Below are positions 15,295 through 24,278 of a stretch of DNA of 64,000 nt, piece by piece. The DNA is from Paenibacillus macerans (GTDB lineage Bacteria; Bacillota; Bacilli; Paenibacillales; Paenibacillaceae), in contig NZ_UGSI01000002.1 of NCBI RefSeq assembly GCF_900454495.1, forward strand, positions 124,001 through 188,000, in the 5' to 3' direction. Within the stretch, counting starts at the first letter, position 1, and every line of letters begins with the position of its first letter. The translations under genes were made by a program, and so were the position numbers. Below the pieces are notes generated by a model, which ran no database searches, was not told the DNA's origin, and saw only the letters and a list, made by a program, of their open reading frames with translations.

Positions 15295-16791
15295 CTAATC
15301 CGTAATGTCTCCGCACCAGCGAGTGATTCCTTCATTTATTTTTTGCATCGGATTCGGATCTGATAGAGAAATCGCCCAGGCAATATGTCCATCCGGCCGA
15401 ATAAGTGCCGTGTGGACGTCGTTCCAATCCGCGTCTGCCTCAGCCAAAGATGCATGTAAAACTTGGAGGTTGCTATACGTTTCCCATTGGCCGCTATTCT
15501 GTTCATTAGAATGGAAATGCAACAGAAGAAAAGTACCTTTGTGCAGGAACGGATAGGAGTTAATCAATTGCCCGTCTTTCAGCTTTAATCTGAGATCCTT
15601 GAACCGTTTCCCATTTAAAGGATGGGAAGGCGCTTCGGCGTCGGGAGCATAATGTACATCCATTGCGGAAATTTGTGCAGCGATCTGATAATTAGCCTCT
15701 GGTATTTGAATCAGATTAGCCAGCATGCTTCGCAGTTCCGTGATGGGAGGAGTCACGTCCAGAAGCAGGGTTTGGACCTCGGTATTCCGGAGCAAGGCCG
15801 TATTCCACGGGAAACGTTCGGTATGATAACTGTCCAATAGCCAGTCCGGAGCCCAGCCTTTGATTGTTCCTGCAAGCTTCCAGCCTAAGTTCATCGCTTC
15901 TTGTAAGCCGACGTTCATTCCCTGTCCACCAGCGGGAAAATGAATGTGCGCCGAATCTCCCGCCAAAAACAATCGACCATTCCGATAGCGCCCCGCTTGC
16001 CGCGTAGCATTTCCGAAACGGGACATCCATTTCACATCGTTCAATCCCAGGTCGCTTCCGGTCGTACGGATGATCGATGAACGAAACTCTTCCAATGTAA
16101 CGGTCTCATCCTTAGAGATGTTACGTCTCTCCATATCGATAATTAAGATCCGATACAGATGATCGTTGATCGGCATGATGCTGACCAAACCTTTATCTGT
16201 AATCCGGGATATGACACTCATAGGAGCCAAATCAGATAGAACGGCATCCCCCAGAATAGCCGTGAAGGTCGCGTCTGTACCTTCAAAGGATATATTTGCA
16301 TGTTTTCGAACCAAACTTCTGGCTCCGTCCGTACCTACCACATAAGCAGATCTTAACGTTGTTTCACCTTTAGGTCCGGCGATCTTAACGTCGACCCCAT
16401 CCTCATCCTGATGCACAGATAGAGCCTCAACCCCTCTCCAGACCTCGGCGCCAAGGCTAAGAGTCCATTCCTCCAGCACCTTCTCCGTCTCACTCTGCGG
16501 TAAAAAGAGAGTGTAATTGGAAGAGGAATCCAACACCGAGAAATCCAACGGAGTTTCTAATCCGGCAAAATGTCCTCTCGAAAGTAAGCGGCCTTTACTG
16601 ACTAATTGTGATTTCACTCCACGCATATCTAATATTTCAAGAGTTCGTGGATGTACGGTAAGCGCACGCGAATATTGGGTTGTCTCTTTTAACCGCTCAA
16701 TGACGCAAACCTTTACACCGGCTAATGCCAATTCTCCAGCCAACATCATGCCGACAGGTCCGCCACCGATAAGGATGACTTCATATTTCAT
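15295..16791 (-). CDS. FAD-dependent monooxygenase (aromatic hydroxylase, UbiH/PheA-TfdB type)
   Basis: A 498-residue class A flavoprotein hydroxylase. The ADP-binding motif is IGGGPVGMMLAGELALAGV, the ribose-binding glutamate is in VCVIER, and the second FAD motif is FLAGDSAHIHFPAGGQGMN near residue 285. The C-terminal 100 residues form the thioredoxin-like extension found in phenol hydroxylases and in rifampicin monooxygenases. It would use NAD(P)H and oxygen to hydroxylate an aromatic compound, possibly an antibiotic. It is 24 bases after a RidA-family gene on the same strand; both are divergent from a MarR regulator whose operators cover the promoter region. Confidence 0.9.
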   Translation of the reverse strand: MKYEVILIGGGPVGMMLAGELALAGVKVCVIERLKETTQYSRALTVHPRTLEILDMRGVKSQLVSKGRLLSRGHFAGLETPLDFSVLDSSSNYTLFLPQSETEKVLEEWTLSLGAEVWRGVEALSVHQDEDGVDVKIAGPKGETTLRSAYVVGTDGARSLVRKHANISFEGTDATFTAILGDAVLSDLAPMSVISRITDKGLVSIMPINDHLYRILIIDMERRNISKDETVTLEEFRSSIIRTTGSDLGLNDVKWMSRFGNATRQAGRYRNGRLFLAGDSAHIHFPAGGQGMNVGLQEAMNLGWKLAGTIKGWAPDWLLDSYHTERFPWNTALLRNTEVQTLLLDVTPPITELRSMLANLIQIPEANYQIAAQISAMDVHYAPDAEAPSHPLNGKRFKDLRLKLKDGQLINSYPFLHKGTFLLLHFHSNEQNSGQWETYSNLQVLHASLAEADADWNDVHTALIRPDGHIAWAISLSDPNPMQKINEGITRWCGDITD

Positions 16792-16815
16792 ATAAATAAC
16801 CTCTTTTCTTAAACA

Positions 16816-17217
16816 TTATGGGAAGATCACGATAGCGTCTATTTCGATAAGCCATTCAGGATCGGCTAGTGCCTGAACGCCTATATAGGTACTTGCTGTC
16901 TTCGGCCAGTTAGAGCCAAACACATGAAATCCGGCGTCAAAAATAATCGAAATCAATTCCGGGTTGTGGTTTACCACAAAAATATTCATTTTTGCAATGT
17001 ACAATGGTTCCGCTTGTGCGGCTTCTAATGCATGCTTTAGATTGGTGAACACTTGAATCGCTTGTGCGTAATAGTCCCCTGAACCGACCAATGCGCCTGC
17101 TTCATCTACAGCAACCTGACCTGAGATGAAGGCCAGTTTAGAGGCAGTAGTTACTACGACATGAGAAATTACAGATGTAACCTTATCCGTCAATGTCTTC
17201 GGATTCACGATTTCCAT
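16816..17217 (-). CDS. RidA family protein (divergent paralog)
   Basis: A 133-residue member of the RidA/YjgF fold, with FISGQVAVDEAGALVGSGDY, AIQVFTNLKHALEAA and the end IEIDAIVIFP. The arginine that usually binds the substrate carboxylate is not in the standard HPARTxV context (here WPKTASTYIGVQAL), so it is probably a different RidA subfamily, often encoded with monooxygenases or amidohydrolases in catabolic clusters. It lies upstream of the monooxygenase in one operon. Confidence 0.88.
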   Translation of the reverse strand: MEIVNPKTLTDKVTSVISHVVVTTASKLAFISGQVAVDEAGALVGSGDYYAQAIQVFTNLKHALEAAQAEPLYIAKMNIFVVNHNPELISIIFDAGFHVFGSNWPKTASTYIGVQALADPEWLIEIDAIVIFP

Positions 17218-17310
17218 AGGCAGGTAAGCACCTCCTTCATTAATTATTGTTTCGTTAGAACCCTTTTATTGCTTGTTAAAAATAGCTGTGATAAAAATTA
17301 TATATAATTT

Positions 17311-17420
17311 TTGTTTCATATGAAACAATATAATTGTATTGGGTCACTCTATATCCTGTCAACCCTAATCTCAATATGAGCATACGAGTTTGTTTCTTAC
17401 GAAACAATCTATGATATAAT
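17311..17420 (+). promoter_or_regulatory. MarR-type operators in the RidA-MarR intergenic region
   Basis: TTGTTTCATATGAAACAA (17311-17328) is a perfect 18-bp palindrome. TTGTTTCTTACGAAACAA (17390-17407) is a near-perfect second copy, and a half-site TTGTTTCGTTAGAAC occurs at 17247. TATAAT (17415-17420) lies just past the second site, whose TTGTTT could act as a -35 with 19 bases spacing. These are the likely sites of the MarR regulator. Confidence 0.7.
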
Positions 17421-17451
17421 AAAACAAATGAGTCAAGGAGCCAGCATAACC

Positions 17452-17928
17452 ATGGATACTGCCAATAAAAACAAAGCTGCAATTCATGAATTTTTCGTTC
17501 AGTTTCTTGAGCAAAAAGAACAATATGAAACCCGAATAACTGCCACATACCTGGAGGATATCCGGAAGCATATTGAATCGGAATTCAGCTTGAATATGAC
17601 GGAACTGCACACCATTGCGTGCATCGGAGAGCAGGAGCCGATCAATGTCACTTCCATCGCGGAAAGGATAAATTTAAGCAAAGGGAATACCTCCAAGATC
17701 GCAAATAAATTACTAAAGGCCGGTTGGGTGCGAAAAGCCCAACTCAACGATAACAAAAAGGAAGTGTATTTTCGGCTAACGCCTGTCGGCAAAAAGCTAT
17801 TTGCTGCTCATGATGAGCTCCATGCGAAGGAAAAGCAAAGAATGAACGAATTTTTGGAAAGATACAACGAACGCGAGCTTGAATTTATCAAACGGCTGTT
17901 TGGAGATATGGTTGACTTCTATCGCTAA
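17452..17928 (+). CDS. MarR family transcriptional regulator
   Basis: A 158-residue winged-helix regulator. The DNA-recognition part is VTSIAERINLSKGNTSKIAN followed by the wing KAQLNDNKKEVYFRLTPVGK (about residues 65-120), flanked by dimerisation helices. The ATG at 17452 has AAGGAG 12 bases upstream; an ATG at 17428 is in frame but would lie at or before the transcription start predicted from TATAAT at 17415. It is divergent from the RidA-monooxygenase operon and the matching palindromes between them suggest it represses both directions. Confidence 0.9.
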   Translation: MDTANKNKAAIHEFFVQFLEQKEQYETRITATYLEDIRKHIESEFSLNMTELHTIACIGEQEPINVTSIAERINLSKGNTSKIANKLLKAGWVRKAQLNDNKKEVYFRLTPVGKKLFAAHDELHAKEKQRMNEFLERYNERELEFIKRLFGDMVDFYR

Positions 17929-18205
17929 CGTACCTCAAGAAAAATAAATCTTTCTCGATTGAAATGTAGGCATTGGCAAAACGAGGCTCCAGAAATCAGG
18001 TAAAAAGTAGGTAGATTAGGGACAAACGATCTTTATAATGGAAATAAGATCTATATGATCCGGGGCTAATATCAACTAACGGAAAAGGCATTTGAGAAGT
18101 CCAAGGGAAACGAAACAAATGATTGAACGCTTTTTTGCCTCACAGTACGGTCACTAATCAGCCGGACAAGGCGGGTCTTAGGATTTAAAATAAGGAGGGG
18201 TGTGA

Positions 18206-19285
18206 TTGATCGTCCTGAAAGATATCGGCAGGTTCCAGGAGCTGCCGGAAATCGCGATGCATATTTACAGAGGAAATATTCCGGCTTTGGATGCCGCAAT
18301 CGCAGCAGGCTGGGATATTGAGGAGGGCATCGAACTTAGTAAGCATATTGCAATTAGTCCGTTAGATCTGGCGCTCGTATCGCAGCAAATGGAGGTTGTA
18401 AAGCTGCTGGTAAAGCACGGTGTCAACCTGAATGTCCATCATAATCCAGCTTTTTTGAGAACTGTTCGCTATTGCGGGGAGGACATCGTCCGTTACATTG
18501 CAGCGCAGGGTGCCGAGATGGACAAGCTCAATCAAACGGGGTCAGGCGCCTATTCACAGGCCTACTATGGCAACAAAAAAAATATTCCGCTTATTCATGA
18601 GCTGGGATTGGACATCAAGCTGCATGGCGGTGAGGTAATGCGTCAAGCCGTATCGGACCACGACCTGAAGACACTCAAGTATTTGCTCGATCAGGGGGTG
18701 GACATCAATTATAATAGGCCGGATATGGTCTATCCTTATGGGGCGACTCCGTTAACGGTGGCTGCTCGTATGGGGAATATGACCATGGTCAAATTTTTGA
18801 TTGAACACGGTGCAGACGTTACTCTAGCGGAAAAAGACGGCGAGCGGCCGTATACGATTGCGGTCAGCAATAAGGATACGGTCATGGCTGATTATTTGAA
18901 ATCACTGGAACCGGCTGAATTTCATCATGTGGAGAACAAGAAACATGAGCTTAAAAAATATAAATTACCCGACGAACTGGTCAGCTTTCTTACAGGAGAT
19001 AAGCTGCGCCTTGAGCTGGCGCAAAATGAATATGAAATCGGGTATATCGATTTTTTTACATTGACCGATACGATTGAGATGAAAGTCGGCAGGCAAAAGC
19101 TGCTGCGTCTTTCCGCCGATATCGACAATTACTCCGACCTGCAGTTGGTTTGGAACCCCAAGAATAAAGGCCGGATAGGCTGCTATGACGTGGAGCATCA
19201 GGCGTATGCGGATTTATGCAGCTTTACAGAGTTCCTCGAGCAGCCTGAATTGCACCTCATGAAGTTTCTTGAGGGGGAGTTGTAA
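18206..19285 (+). CDS. Ankyrin repeat protein, immunity-like
   Basis: A 359-residue protein starting at TTG, with AAGGAGGGG five bases upstream (18192-18200). Residues about 20-235 hold ankyrin repeats; the clearest are SPLDLALVSQQMEVVKLLVK and TPLTVAARMGNMTMVKFLIE followed by HGADV. The C-terminal 100 residues (from about 255) form a separate domain ending in FLEQPELHLMKFLEGEL that resembles SMI1/KNR4-like immunity domains only loosely. Such stand-alone ankyrin proteins often occur among toxin-immunity genes; no toxin is visible here. The function is inference. Confidence 0.82.
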   Translation: MIVLKDIGRFQELPEIAMHIYRGNIPALDAAIAAGWDIEEGIELSKHIAISPLDLALVSQQMEVVKLLVKHGVNLNVHHNPAFLRTVRYCGEDIVRYIAAQGAEMDKLNQTGSGAYSQAYYGNKKNIPLIHELGLDIKLHGGEVMRQAVSDHDLKTLKYLLDQGVDINYNRPDMVYPYGATPLTVAARMGNMTMVKFLIEHGADVTLAEKDGERPYTIAVSNKDTVMADYLKSLEPAEFHHVENKKHELKKYKLPDELVSFLTGDKLRLELAQNEYEIGYIDFFTLTDTIEMKVGRQKLLRLSADIDNYSDLQLVWNPKNKGRIGCYDVEHQAYADLCSFTEFLEQPELHLMKFLEGEL

Positions 19286-19292
19286 AGTGACT

Positions 19293-19923
19293 ATGGAGAA
19301 CCAAACGAATATTTTAGCCCAGAGAGTAGATTTGACGATCAATCAGACCTCATTCACGAAAGCAACTTCTCATTTGACTGGAGTGACTGTTTTGAAGTAT
19401 GTAAAAGACGTACAGGAGCCGGGGCTGGGGATCTGGTATTTTGAAATTGACAATGACTGTGTGGCATATTAGACAGATGGTTTATCAGGATGACGGCTCT
19501 TGTATCACATCGAATCGGAAGCATGATTTCTATCATTTCATGCTGGCAGAGCATCCACTGGATGCGCAGGAACCCTATTACAAAGTAATTAGTCAGGCGG
19601 AATTCGAGGAACTTTGGCACGAGCAGCTTCAACTCGGTATAGAAGACTGGCATCGAACCAAAAGTCTGTTTTCTGTCGGGACTCGAGTGGAAGGGTATAT
19701 AGAAGCTTTTTTTCCCCAAGGTACCTTGATTAACTTACTAGTACCTCAGGCCGTAGGGATAACGGACACATCCGCTTTGAAATCCGAAACCCCTGCTGAA
19801 TGGATGTACCCACGCTATCGAGTGATCGCCGAAGTATCTGGATATGATGAAGTTAATCAGTGGGTGCTACTTACCCGTGCCAAAGTTATGGGAAGTCCGT
19901 ATGAAGAAGCTGAAGTAGTTTGA
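19293..19923 (+). pseudogene. Hypothetical immunity-like protein, apparently frameshifted
   Basis: Two overlapping frames look like one gene. The first starts at ATG 19293 and reads to WYFEIDNDCVAY before a TAG at 19470. The second, shifted by one, reads on from about 19460 as RQMVYQDDGSCITSNRKHDF, YHFMLAEHPLDAQEPYYKV and so on to 19923. IWYFEI followed by RQ-V--DDG and FMLAEH is the continuous order I expect from a family of small Firmicute proteins. A single indel near 19455-19470 would join them. It sits 7 bases after the ankyrin gene. Without a homologue alignment the frameshift remains an inference. Confidence 0.5.
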
Positions 19924-20109
19924 GGATTTAAAAAAGCTGTATGAAATCATTAACCGCCCTGTCCTCTGCAGTGGTTATTTGGGGAAAGAGTATTTGGATA
20001 CTTCGTTGATTCGTGGTATGTAGGCATCTGCTGAATAAAAGAAGAGCCCGCTATGAAAGCGAGCTCGTTTCGTTATGGGGCATGGTCTGATCTGCAGCTT
20101 GAACAGCGA

Positions 20110-20556
20110 TTAGGCTTCGTTTAACTTCTCAATGACTTCCGCAGCATATGAATCGGTAAACCGAATCATCCCATGATCCTGTACAATCCGCCCTTCTTTC
20201 ATGCGGACATCCAGCCAATCGGTAATGAAGGAGGGAGCATATCCGCCTTGGCCGAATTCCTTGCCAAACGCAATGATGTTCTCATAGGCTGCCACATACT
20301 GATCGTGGCGGGTGTCTGGATATGACTTCGTATATAACCAAAACTGCACATCATACATGACATACGATAATTCATCTGCATGAAACGAAAAACCGCCTTT
20401 CGCTTCGACAATCCGTGTACAGATAGCTCTGGCCAAATGGCTGATCGCTTCATAGTCCCGTTCTTCATTAGGAATTGCTGAAAGCGTATCGACAATTCGC
20501 TGATGTTCGTCTGCTTCATACCACTCGTTCAATTGATCCATAAGCCTTTGTTCCAT
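20110..20556 (-). CDS. Hypothetical protein with TPR-like N-terminus
   Basis: A 148-residue acidic protein. The first 45 residues (MEQRLMDQLNEWYEADEHQR, then IVDTLSAIPNEERDYEAISH) resemble the first helices of Firmicute TPR proteins that count as W-x-E-x-x-E-H-x-x-I. The remainder, with DVQFWLYTKSYPDTRHDQYV, matches nothing I recognise, so the gene may be a fusion or a truncated relative. A weak hairpin (20042-20067) lies beyond its 3' end. Confidence 0.6.
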   Translation of the reverse strand: MEQRLMDQLNEWYEADEHQRIVDTLSAIPNEERDYEAISHLARAICTRIVEAKGGFSFHADELSYVMYDVQFWLYTKSYPDTRHDQYVAAYENIIAFGKEFGQGGYAPSFITDWLDVRMKEGRIVQDHGMIRFTDSYAAEVIEKLNEA

Positions 20557-20716
20557 TTCAGCCTCCCAATGAACTATAAAATAACTTCATATGTAGCTTG
20601 TAACCCTAATCTTTAAAATAGTAACATCTAGAAATGAAGGATTCTAGAACTTTCCCATATGATAAAATTAAGCTGAATTTATAGCTTTGAGATAAAAGAG
20701 GAAAAAGGAGTATTAA

Positions 20717-21283
20717 ATGATCTACAAATTTACGGAAGTGCTGAATGATCTGATAGACTATTTCATTCTCGGAGATATTTTGCTGCTGGAGAGCTGGAAA
20801 CAGTCCAATCATCTTTCGGACAATTTAGCAATGGAGTTTACAACAAACGAAAGCGGCGATCATGCCGTGCTTGATGGTATCATACTTCCAATGGCAGGGA
20901 TTGCGAACTACCCCTATACAATCATATTTAATCTTTCTGGCGATACACCGGAGTTGTTAAAATCAGATAGCCATTTACAATTTAGACGTGGTGGCTATTC
21001 GCTTAAAGTTGAAAACAACCTACTGATGTTGTTTACTTGGCGAATACTAGAGCAATTCACTAACGAAAGAGTCAACGCTTTGCTTCATCATTACCGGCAA
21101 TACAAAAAGCCGATGATTGAAATTGAAAACGGCTGGTACAGCATAGAAATATTGGGCGGAGAAACGTTGCAGGATTCATATTATGAACCCACATTTGAAT
21201 TTGTTTTGCAAAAGACAGAAAGGAAGGGGCCATCGGAATTTGACATCCATTCAGATTTTAAGATTGACAGTTCCACCTACTAA
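20717..21283 (+). CDS. Hypothetical protein
   Basis: A 188-residue soluble protein without signal peptide or membrane helix. It starts MIYKFTEVLNDLIDYFILGD and holds the segments NPYTIIFNLSGDTPELL-like, FRRGGYSLKVENN and IENGWYSIEILGG. The 3' end is closed by a strong terminator at 21400. AAAAGGAG lies eight bases before the ATG. I do not recognise the family. Its size, composition and place among ankyrin and DUF4241 genes are compatible with an immunity protein, which is a guess from context. Confidence 0.7.
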   Translation: MIYKFTEVLNDLIDYFILGDILLLESWKQSNHLSDNLAMEFTTNESGDHAVLDGIILPMAGIANYPYTIIFNLSGDTPELLKSDSHLQFRRGGYSLKVENNLLMLFTWRILEQFTNERVNALLHHYRQYKKPMIEIENGWYSIEILGGETLQDSYYEPTFEFVLQKTERKGPSEFDIHSDFKIDSSTY

Positions 21284-21399
21284 AATAGAAATTTGCCAGC
21301 CCTCGCATCGGTAAAGCATTTAAATAGATGGCAATTGAAAGTAGGAAACGTACATCTTGCGACTTAGGGAATTAATATAGGAAGCCCAAAGAATTCTAA

Positions 21400-21437
21400 A
21401 ACGCTACTGACATAACGTTGTCAGTAGCGTTTTTTTA
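21400..21437 (+). terminator. Rho-independent terminator
   Basis: AACGCTACTGAC (21400-21411) pairs with GTCAGTAGCGTT (21420-21431), followed by a run of T. It ends the gene at 20717-21283. Confidence 0.9.
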
Positions 21438-21536
21438 TAATTGCACATGTAAATGTAAAGAGATAGATAAGTAAAAAGTATGTTTTACAACGGCTGTGGG
21501 ACACACCAAACCTATTATTAGGAAGGATGATATCTT

Positions 21537-21941
21537 GTGAATTTCGCTTCTGTACGCATCATTACTGACGACGTGGATCGTCTCGTCGAGTTCTATGAGA
21601 AAGTCATGGGGGTTTCGGCGGAGCGACCCGCTCCCGTATTTGCCGAACTCATTGTGCCATCATGCACCCTTGCAATCGGCCACTCCCAGACGACGCAGCT
21701 ATTCGGCGCCGATTCCGTAGTAGGGGCCAATAATCGCTCTGTTATTATTGAGTTCCGGGTCGACGATGTCGAAGCCGAATATGTGCGCTTGAAGCCATTT
21801 GTCGATAATTGGGTAATGGAACCGACCATGATGCCGTGGGGGAACCGTTCTATGCTGTTCCGCGATCCCGATGGCAACCTTCTTAACCTCTTCGAGCCGG
21901 TGACCGAGGATGCGATTAAACGGTTTAGAGGTAGACATTGA
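21537..21941 (+). CDS. VOC family protein (glyoxalase/bleomycin resistance superfamily)
   Basis: A 134-residue vicinal-oxygen-chelate protein starting at GTG, with GGAAGGA about ten bases upstream. Two beta-alpha-beta-beta-beta modules are readable: FASVRIITDDVDRLVEFYEK with VMG, and the second from VIIEFRVDDVEAEYVRL to MLFRDPDGNLLNLFEP. FRDPDGNLLNLFEP carries the usual metal-ligand glutamate at its end. Roles range from dioxygenase to antibiotic binding; none can be chosen here. A terminator follows at 21990. Confidence 0.88.
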   Translation: MNFASVRIITDDVDRLVEFYEKVMGVSAERPAPVFAELIVPSCTLAIGHSQTTQLFGADSVVGANNRSVIIEFRVDDVEAEYVRLKPFVDNWVMEPTMMPWGNRSMLFRDPDGNLLNLFEPVTEDAIKRFRGRH

Positions 21942-21989
21942 TGGAATACCGCTATTCTTATAATTTGCTATTCTTAAGTAATGATAGGA

Positions 21990-22020
21990 GGACAGGGCAC
22001 CCGCCCTGTCCCTTCTTTTT
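21990..22020 (+). terminator. Terminator between VOC and aldo/keto reductase genes
   Basis: GGACAGGGC (21990-21998), loop ACCC, GCCCTGTCC (22003-22011), then CTTCTTTTT. It lies between convergent genes and serves the plus strand best. Confidence 0.85.
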
Positions 22021-22061
22021 AGATGAGGATAAGCGCGTGAGTTTCGGTTCAATCAAGGTAT

Positions 22062-22913
22062 TTACAGATCGACTTTCCAGTTGCCCATCATCTTGGCGAC
22101 TTCCGGATCGCGGTACGATAAGAAAAGACTTTCCCGCGTATCGAGCGTGGAGATTTGTTCCATATCGTCCGCGCTTAAATCAAAATCGAATATGTCGAAG
22201 TTTTCGACGATCCGCTCTTTGCGCACCGATTTTGGAATGACCACGACTTCACGCTGAACAAGCCAGCGCAACACGATCTGGGCGACGGACTTGTTATGCT
22301 TTTCAGCGATCGAGGTAAGTGCCTCGTTGCCGAACAGGTTGCCCCGTCCTTCAGCGAACGGCGCCCATGACTGGTGTTGAACTCCCTGGTCTTTCAAAAA
22401 AGCGGTGGTCTCCGTCTGCTGGTAGAACGGGTGCGTTTCGATCTGGTTGACGGCGGGCACGATTTCGTTATGCACGATGAGGTCCATCAGACGGTCGGGC
22501 AGGAAGTTGCTAACCCCGATCGCCTTGATTTTGCCTTCGCGGTACAGCTCTTCCATTGCGCGCCATGCGCCGTAGTAATCGCCGAACGGCTGGTGTATAA
22601 GGTACAGATCAAGATAGTCGAGCTGCAGCTTCTTCAGGGATTTGGCAAACGCCAGCTTGGCACTCTCGTAGCCGGCATCCTGAACCCAAAGCTTGGTCGT
22701 GATGAACAGCTCCTCACGCGGTACGCCGCTGCGCTTGATGGCGCGCCCGACCGCTTCCTCGTTCAGATAACCGGCGGCGGTGTCGATCAGGCGGTAACCG
22801 GTCATCAGTGCTTCATATACGGCGTTCTCGCATTCTTCAGCATCGGGAACTTGGTAGACGCCGAAGCCGATGACCGGCATTTTCACTCCATTGTTCAAGG
22901 TTACGGTTTGCAT
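22062..22913 (-). CDS. Aldo/keto reductase
   Basis: A 283-residue (alpha/beta)8 oxidoreductase using NADPH. Family signatures: IGFGVYQVPDAEECENAVYE, the catalytic DTAAGYLNEEAVG (Asp, Tyr), the lysine in ITTKLW, the histidine in YLIHQPFGDY, GVSNFLPDRL, and the NADP-binding VVIPKSVRKERIVEN. The start at 22913 has GGGAGGAATCACC upstream. It is divergent from a MerR regulator and its promoter has the long 19-base spacer typical of MerR-activated genes. AKRs of this kind reduce reactive aldehydes. Confidence 0.95.
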   Translation of the reverse strand: MQTVTLNNGVKMPVIGFGVYQVPDAEECENAVYEALMTGYRLIDTAAGYLNEEAVGRAIKRSGVPREELFITTKLWVQDAGYESAKLAFAKSLKKLQLDYLDLYLIHQPFGDYYGAWRAMEELYREGKIKAIGVSNFLPDRLMDLIVHNEIVPAVNQIETHPFYQQTETTAFLKDQGVQHQSWAPFAEGRGNLFGNEALTSIAEKHNKSVAQIVLRWLVQREVVVIPKSVRKERIVENFDIFDFDLSADDMEQISTLDTRESLFLSYRDPEVAKMMGNWKVDL

Positions 22914-23020
22914 GGTGATTCCTCCCATTGTCCAAATGTATAACGGCAAACGGCCGCGAATCCCGGGGGATTGGCGCTGCGGAGCGGTAGTTCCGCTTAT
23001 AGCCGATTTGCATTACAATT

Positions 23021-23051
23021 AGCTTAGAGCCTTCGTGTTACACGAAGTCAA
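23021..23051 (-). promoter_or_regulatory. MerR-type promoter of the aldo/keto reductase
   Basis: On the minus strand TTGACT (23051-23046), a 19-base spacer and TAAGCT (23026-23021). The spacer contains the palindrome CTTCGTGTTACACGAAG (23031-23047). An overlong spacer carrying the operator is the hallmark of MerR-family activation. Confidence 0.8.
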
Positions 23052-23089
23052 GACGTATTCAAAAATTTATTTTCCAAGGAGGGTTTCAC

Positions 23090-23539
23090 ATGCATACGGT
23101 CAAAGAAGCCGCCCAGATCACGGGACTCACCGAGCACGCCGTGCGCTTTTACACGGATAAAGGCCTGGTGCCAAGCGTACAGCGCAATGAGAATAATATC
23201 CGGATGTTCGACGAAGAATCGATCAACTGGCTGCATGGCGTCAAATGCCTCAAGCAATCCGGGATGCCGCTTGAAGTCATTAAAATGTACGTCGATTTAT
23301 GTCTCGAAGGGGATACGACCATTCCGCAACGCTACAAACTCATCATGGAGCATAAAGAAGCGGCGCTCGCTAAGCTCGAGGAAGCCAAGCGGCACGTTGC
23401 CCATTTGGAGGAGAAAACGGCCCTATATCAGGCCATACTGGAGCACCGCTCTCCAGACACGACCAATCCCGGCAACTGGGACAAAATTCAGCATATGCAT
23501 GGTGACGTTTTTTACTCGCCTTCCGTTCGTAAGGCATGA
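23090..23539 (+). CDS. MerR family transcriptional regulator
   Basis: A 149-residue regulator. The N-terminal winged helix-turn-helix is MHTVKEAAQITGLTEHAVRF followed by YTDKGLVPSVQRNENNIRMF (residues 1-42), then a long coiled-coil helix (about 80-118: ALAKLEEAKRHVAHLEEKTA). No cysteine cluster for metal binding is visible, so it belongs with the aldehyde-responsive or organic-ligand group (AdhR-like). AAGGAGGG lies about ten bases upstream. The aldo/keto reductase is divergent and has a MerR-type promoter. Confidence 0.93.
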   Translation: MHTVKEAAQITGLTEHAVRFYTDKGLVPSVQRNENNIRMFDEESINWLHGVKCLKQSGMPLEVIKMYVDLCLEGDTTIPQRYKLIMEHKEAALAKLEEAKRHVAHLEEKTALYQAILEHRSPDTTNPGNWDKIQHMHGDVFYSPSVRKA

Positions 23540-23649
23540 GAGATTCGCGAGCGGTTAAGATAGTGATGGTACTCCTATTGCGTAAAAATAAGACTCTAAA
23601 AGCGATAGTATAATTGCTTATATGAATAACTGAAGAAAGGGGGGGAGTA

Positions 23650-24249
23650 ATGGTGGCAAGAACGAAGGCCTTTGATACGAATGAAATTTTGCATAAAGCT
23701 ATGAATGTCTTCGGAAACCTTGGCTATGAGGGCACCTCGCTGCCGGATTTGATCACTGGGCTGGGCATTGCCCGCCAAAGCATATATGATACGTATGGAA
23801 CGAAGTGGGAGCTGTTTTTCGCAGCAGTTAGGCATTATATGGATCAGAAGAATCAGGAGTTGAAGCAACATTGCGAGGGACCGGGAACGGTCGTTGAAAA
23901 GGTGGAGCTTGCATTCACGACCATCATTAAAGTCCTCATGGACCCCGAATTGCGCCTTCAATGCTTCATTATTAGCAGCGCGATCGAGCAGGCGCCTCAT
24001 CACGAGGAGCTGGCTGCTTATTTGCACGAGAGTGTCGAGCTGTCGGAACAGATCTTTTACACCATGCTGGAACGCGCGGTGGAAGAGGGGGAAATAGGCC
24101 CGGAGGTGAATATTCGAGACCTAGCTCGGTTCCTGGTGCATGAGCGGATCGCCCTGATCACGTCAGCCAAGCTGGGAATGGATGAGCAGAGGCTGTTTGC
24201 CATTTTACGGATGGTACTAACAGTCTTTCGAACAATACAAGGCAGTTAA
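23650..24249 (+). CDS. TetR/AcrR family transcriptional regulator
   Basis: A 199-residue repressor. The N-terminus MVARTKAFDTNEILHKAMNV, then GYEGTSLPDLITGLGIARQS and IYDTYGTKWELF, forms the helix-turn-helix of the AcrR/YxaF-like group. AAAGGGGGGGAG precedes the ATG. The gene converges on the NmrA/NTF2 operon (24352-25662) across a shared terminator. That operon has two GACT-AGTC palindromes on its promoter, so this regulator is a reasonable candidate to bind them, though not proven. Confidence 0.88.
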   Translation: MVARTKAFDTNEILHKAMNVFGNLGYEGTSLPDLITGLGIARQSIYDTYGTKWELFFAAVRHYMDQKNQELKQHCEGPGTVVEKVELAFTTIIKVLMDPELRLQCFIISSAIEQAPHHEELAAYLHESVELSEQIFYTMLERAVEEGEIGPEVNIRDLARFLVHERIALITSAKLGMDEQRLFAILRMVLTVFRTIQGS

Positions 24250-24278
24250 GCGATAGATCTCATATAACTGTGAACCTC

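Noticed and set aside
16968..16985. TACCACAAAAAT resembling the att-like core
   Set aside because: It lies inside the RidA coding sequence on the other strand, lacks the GAACCG left part, and is explained by codons.
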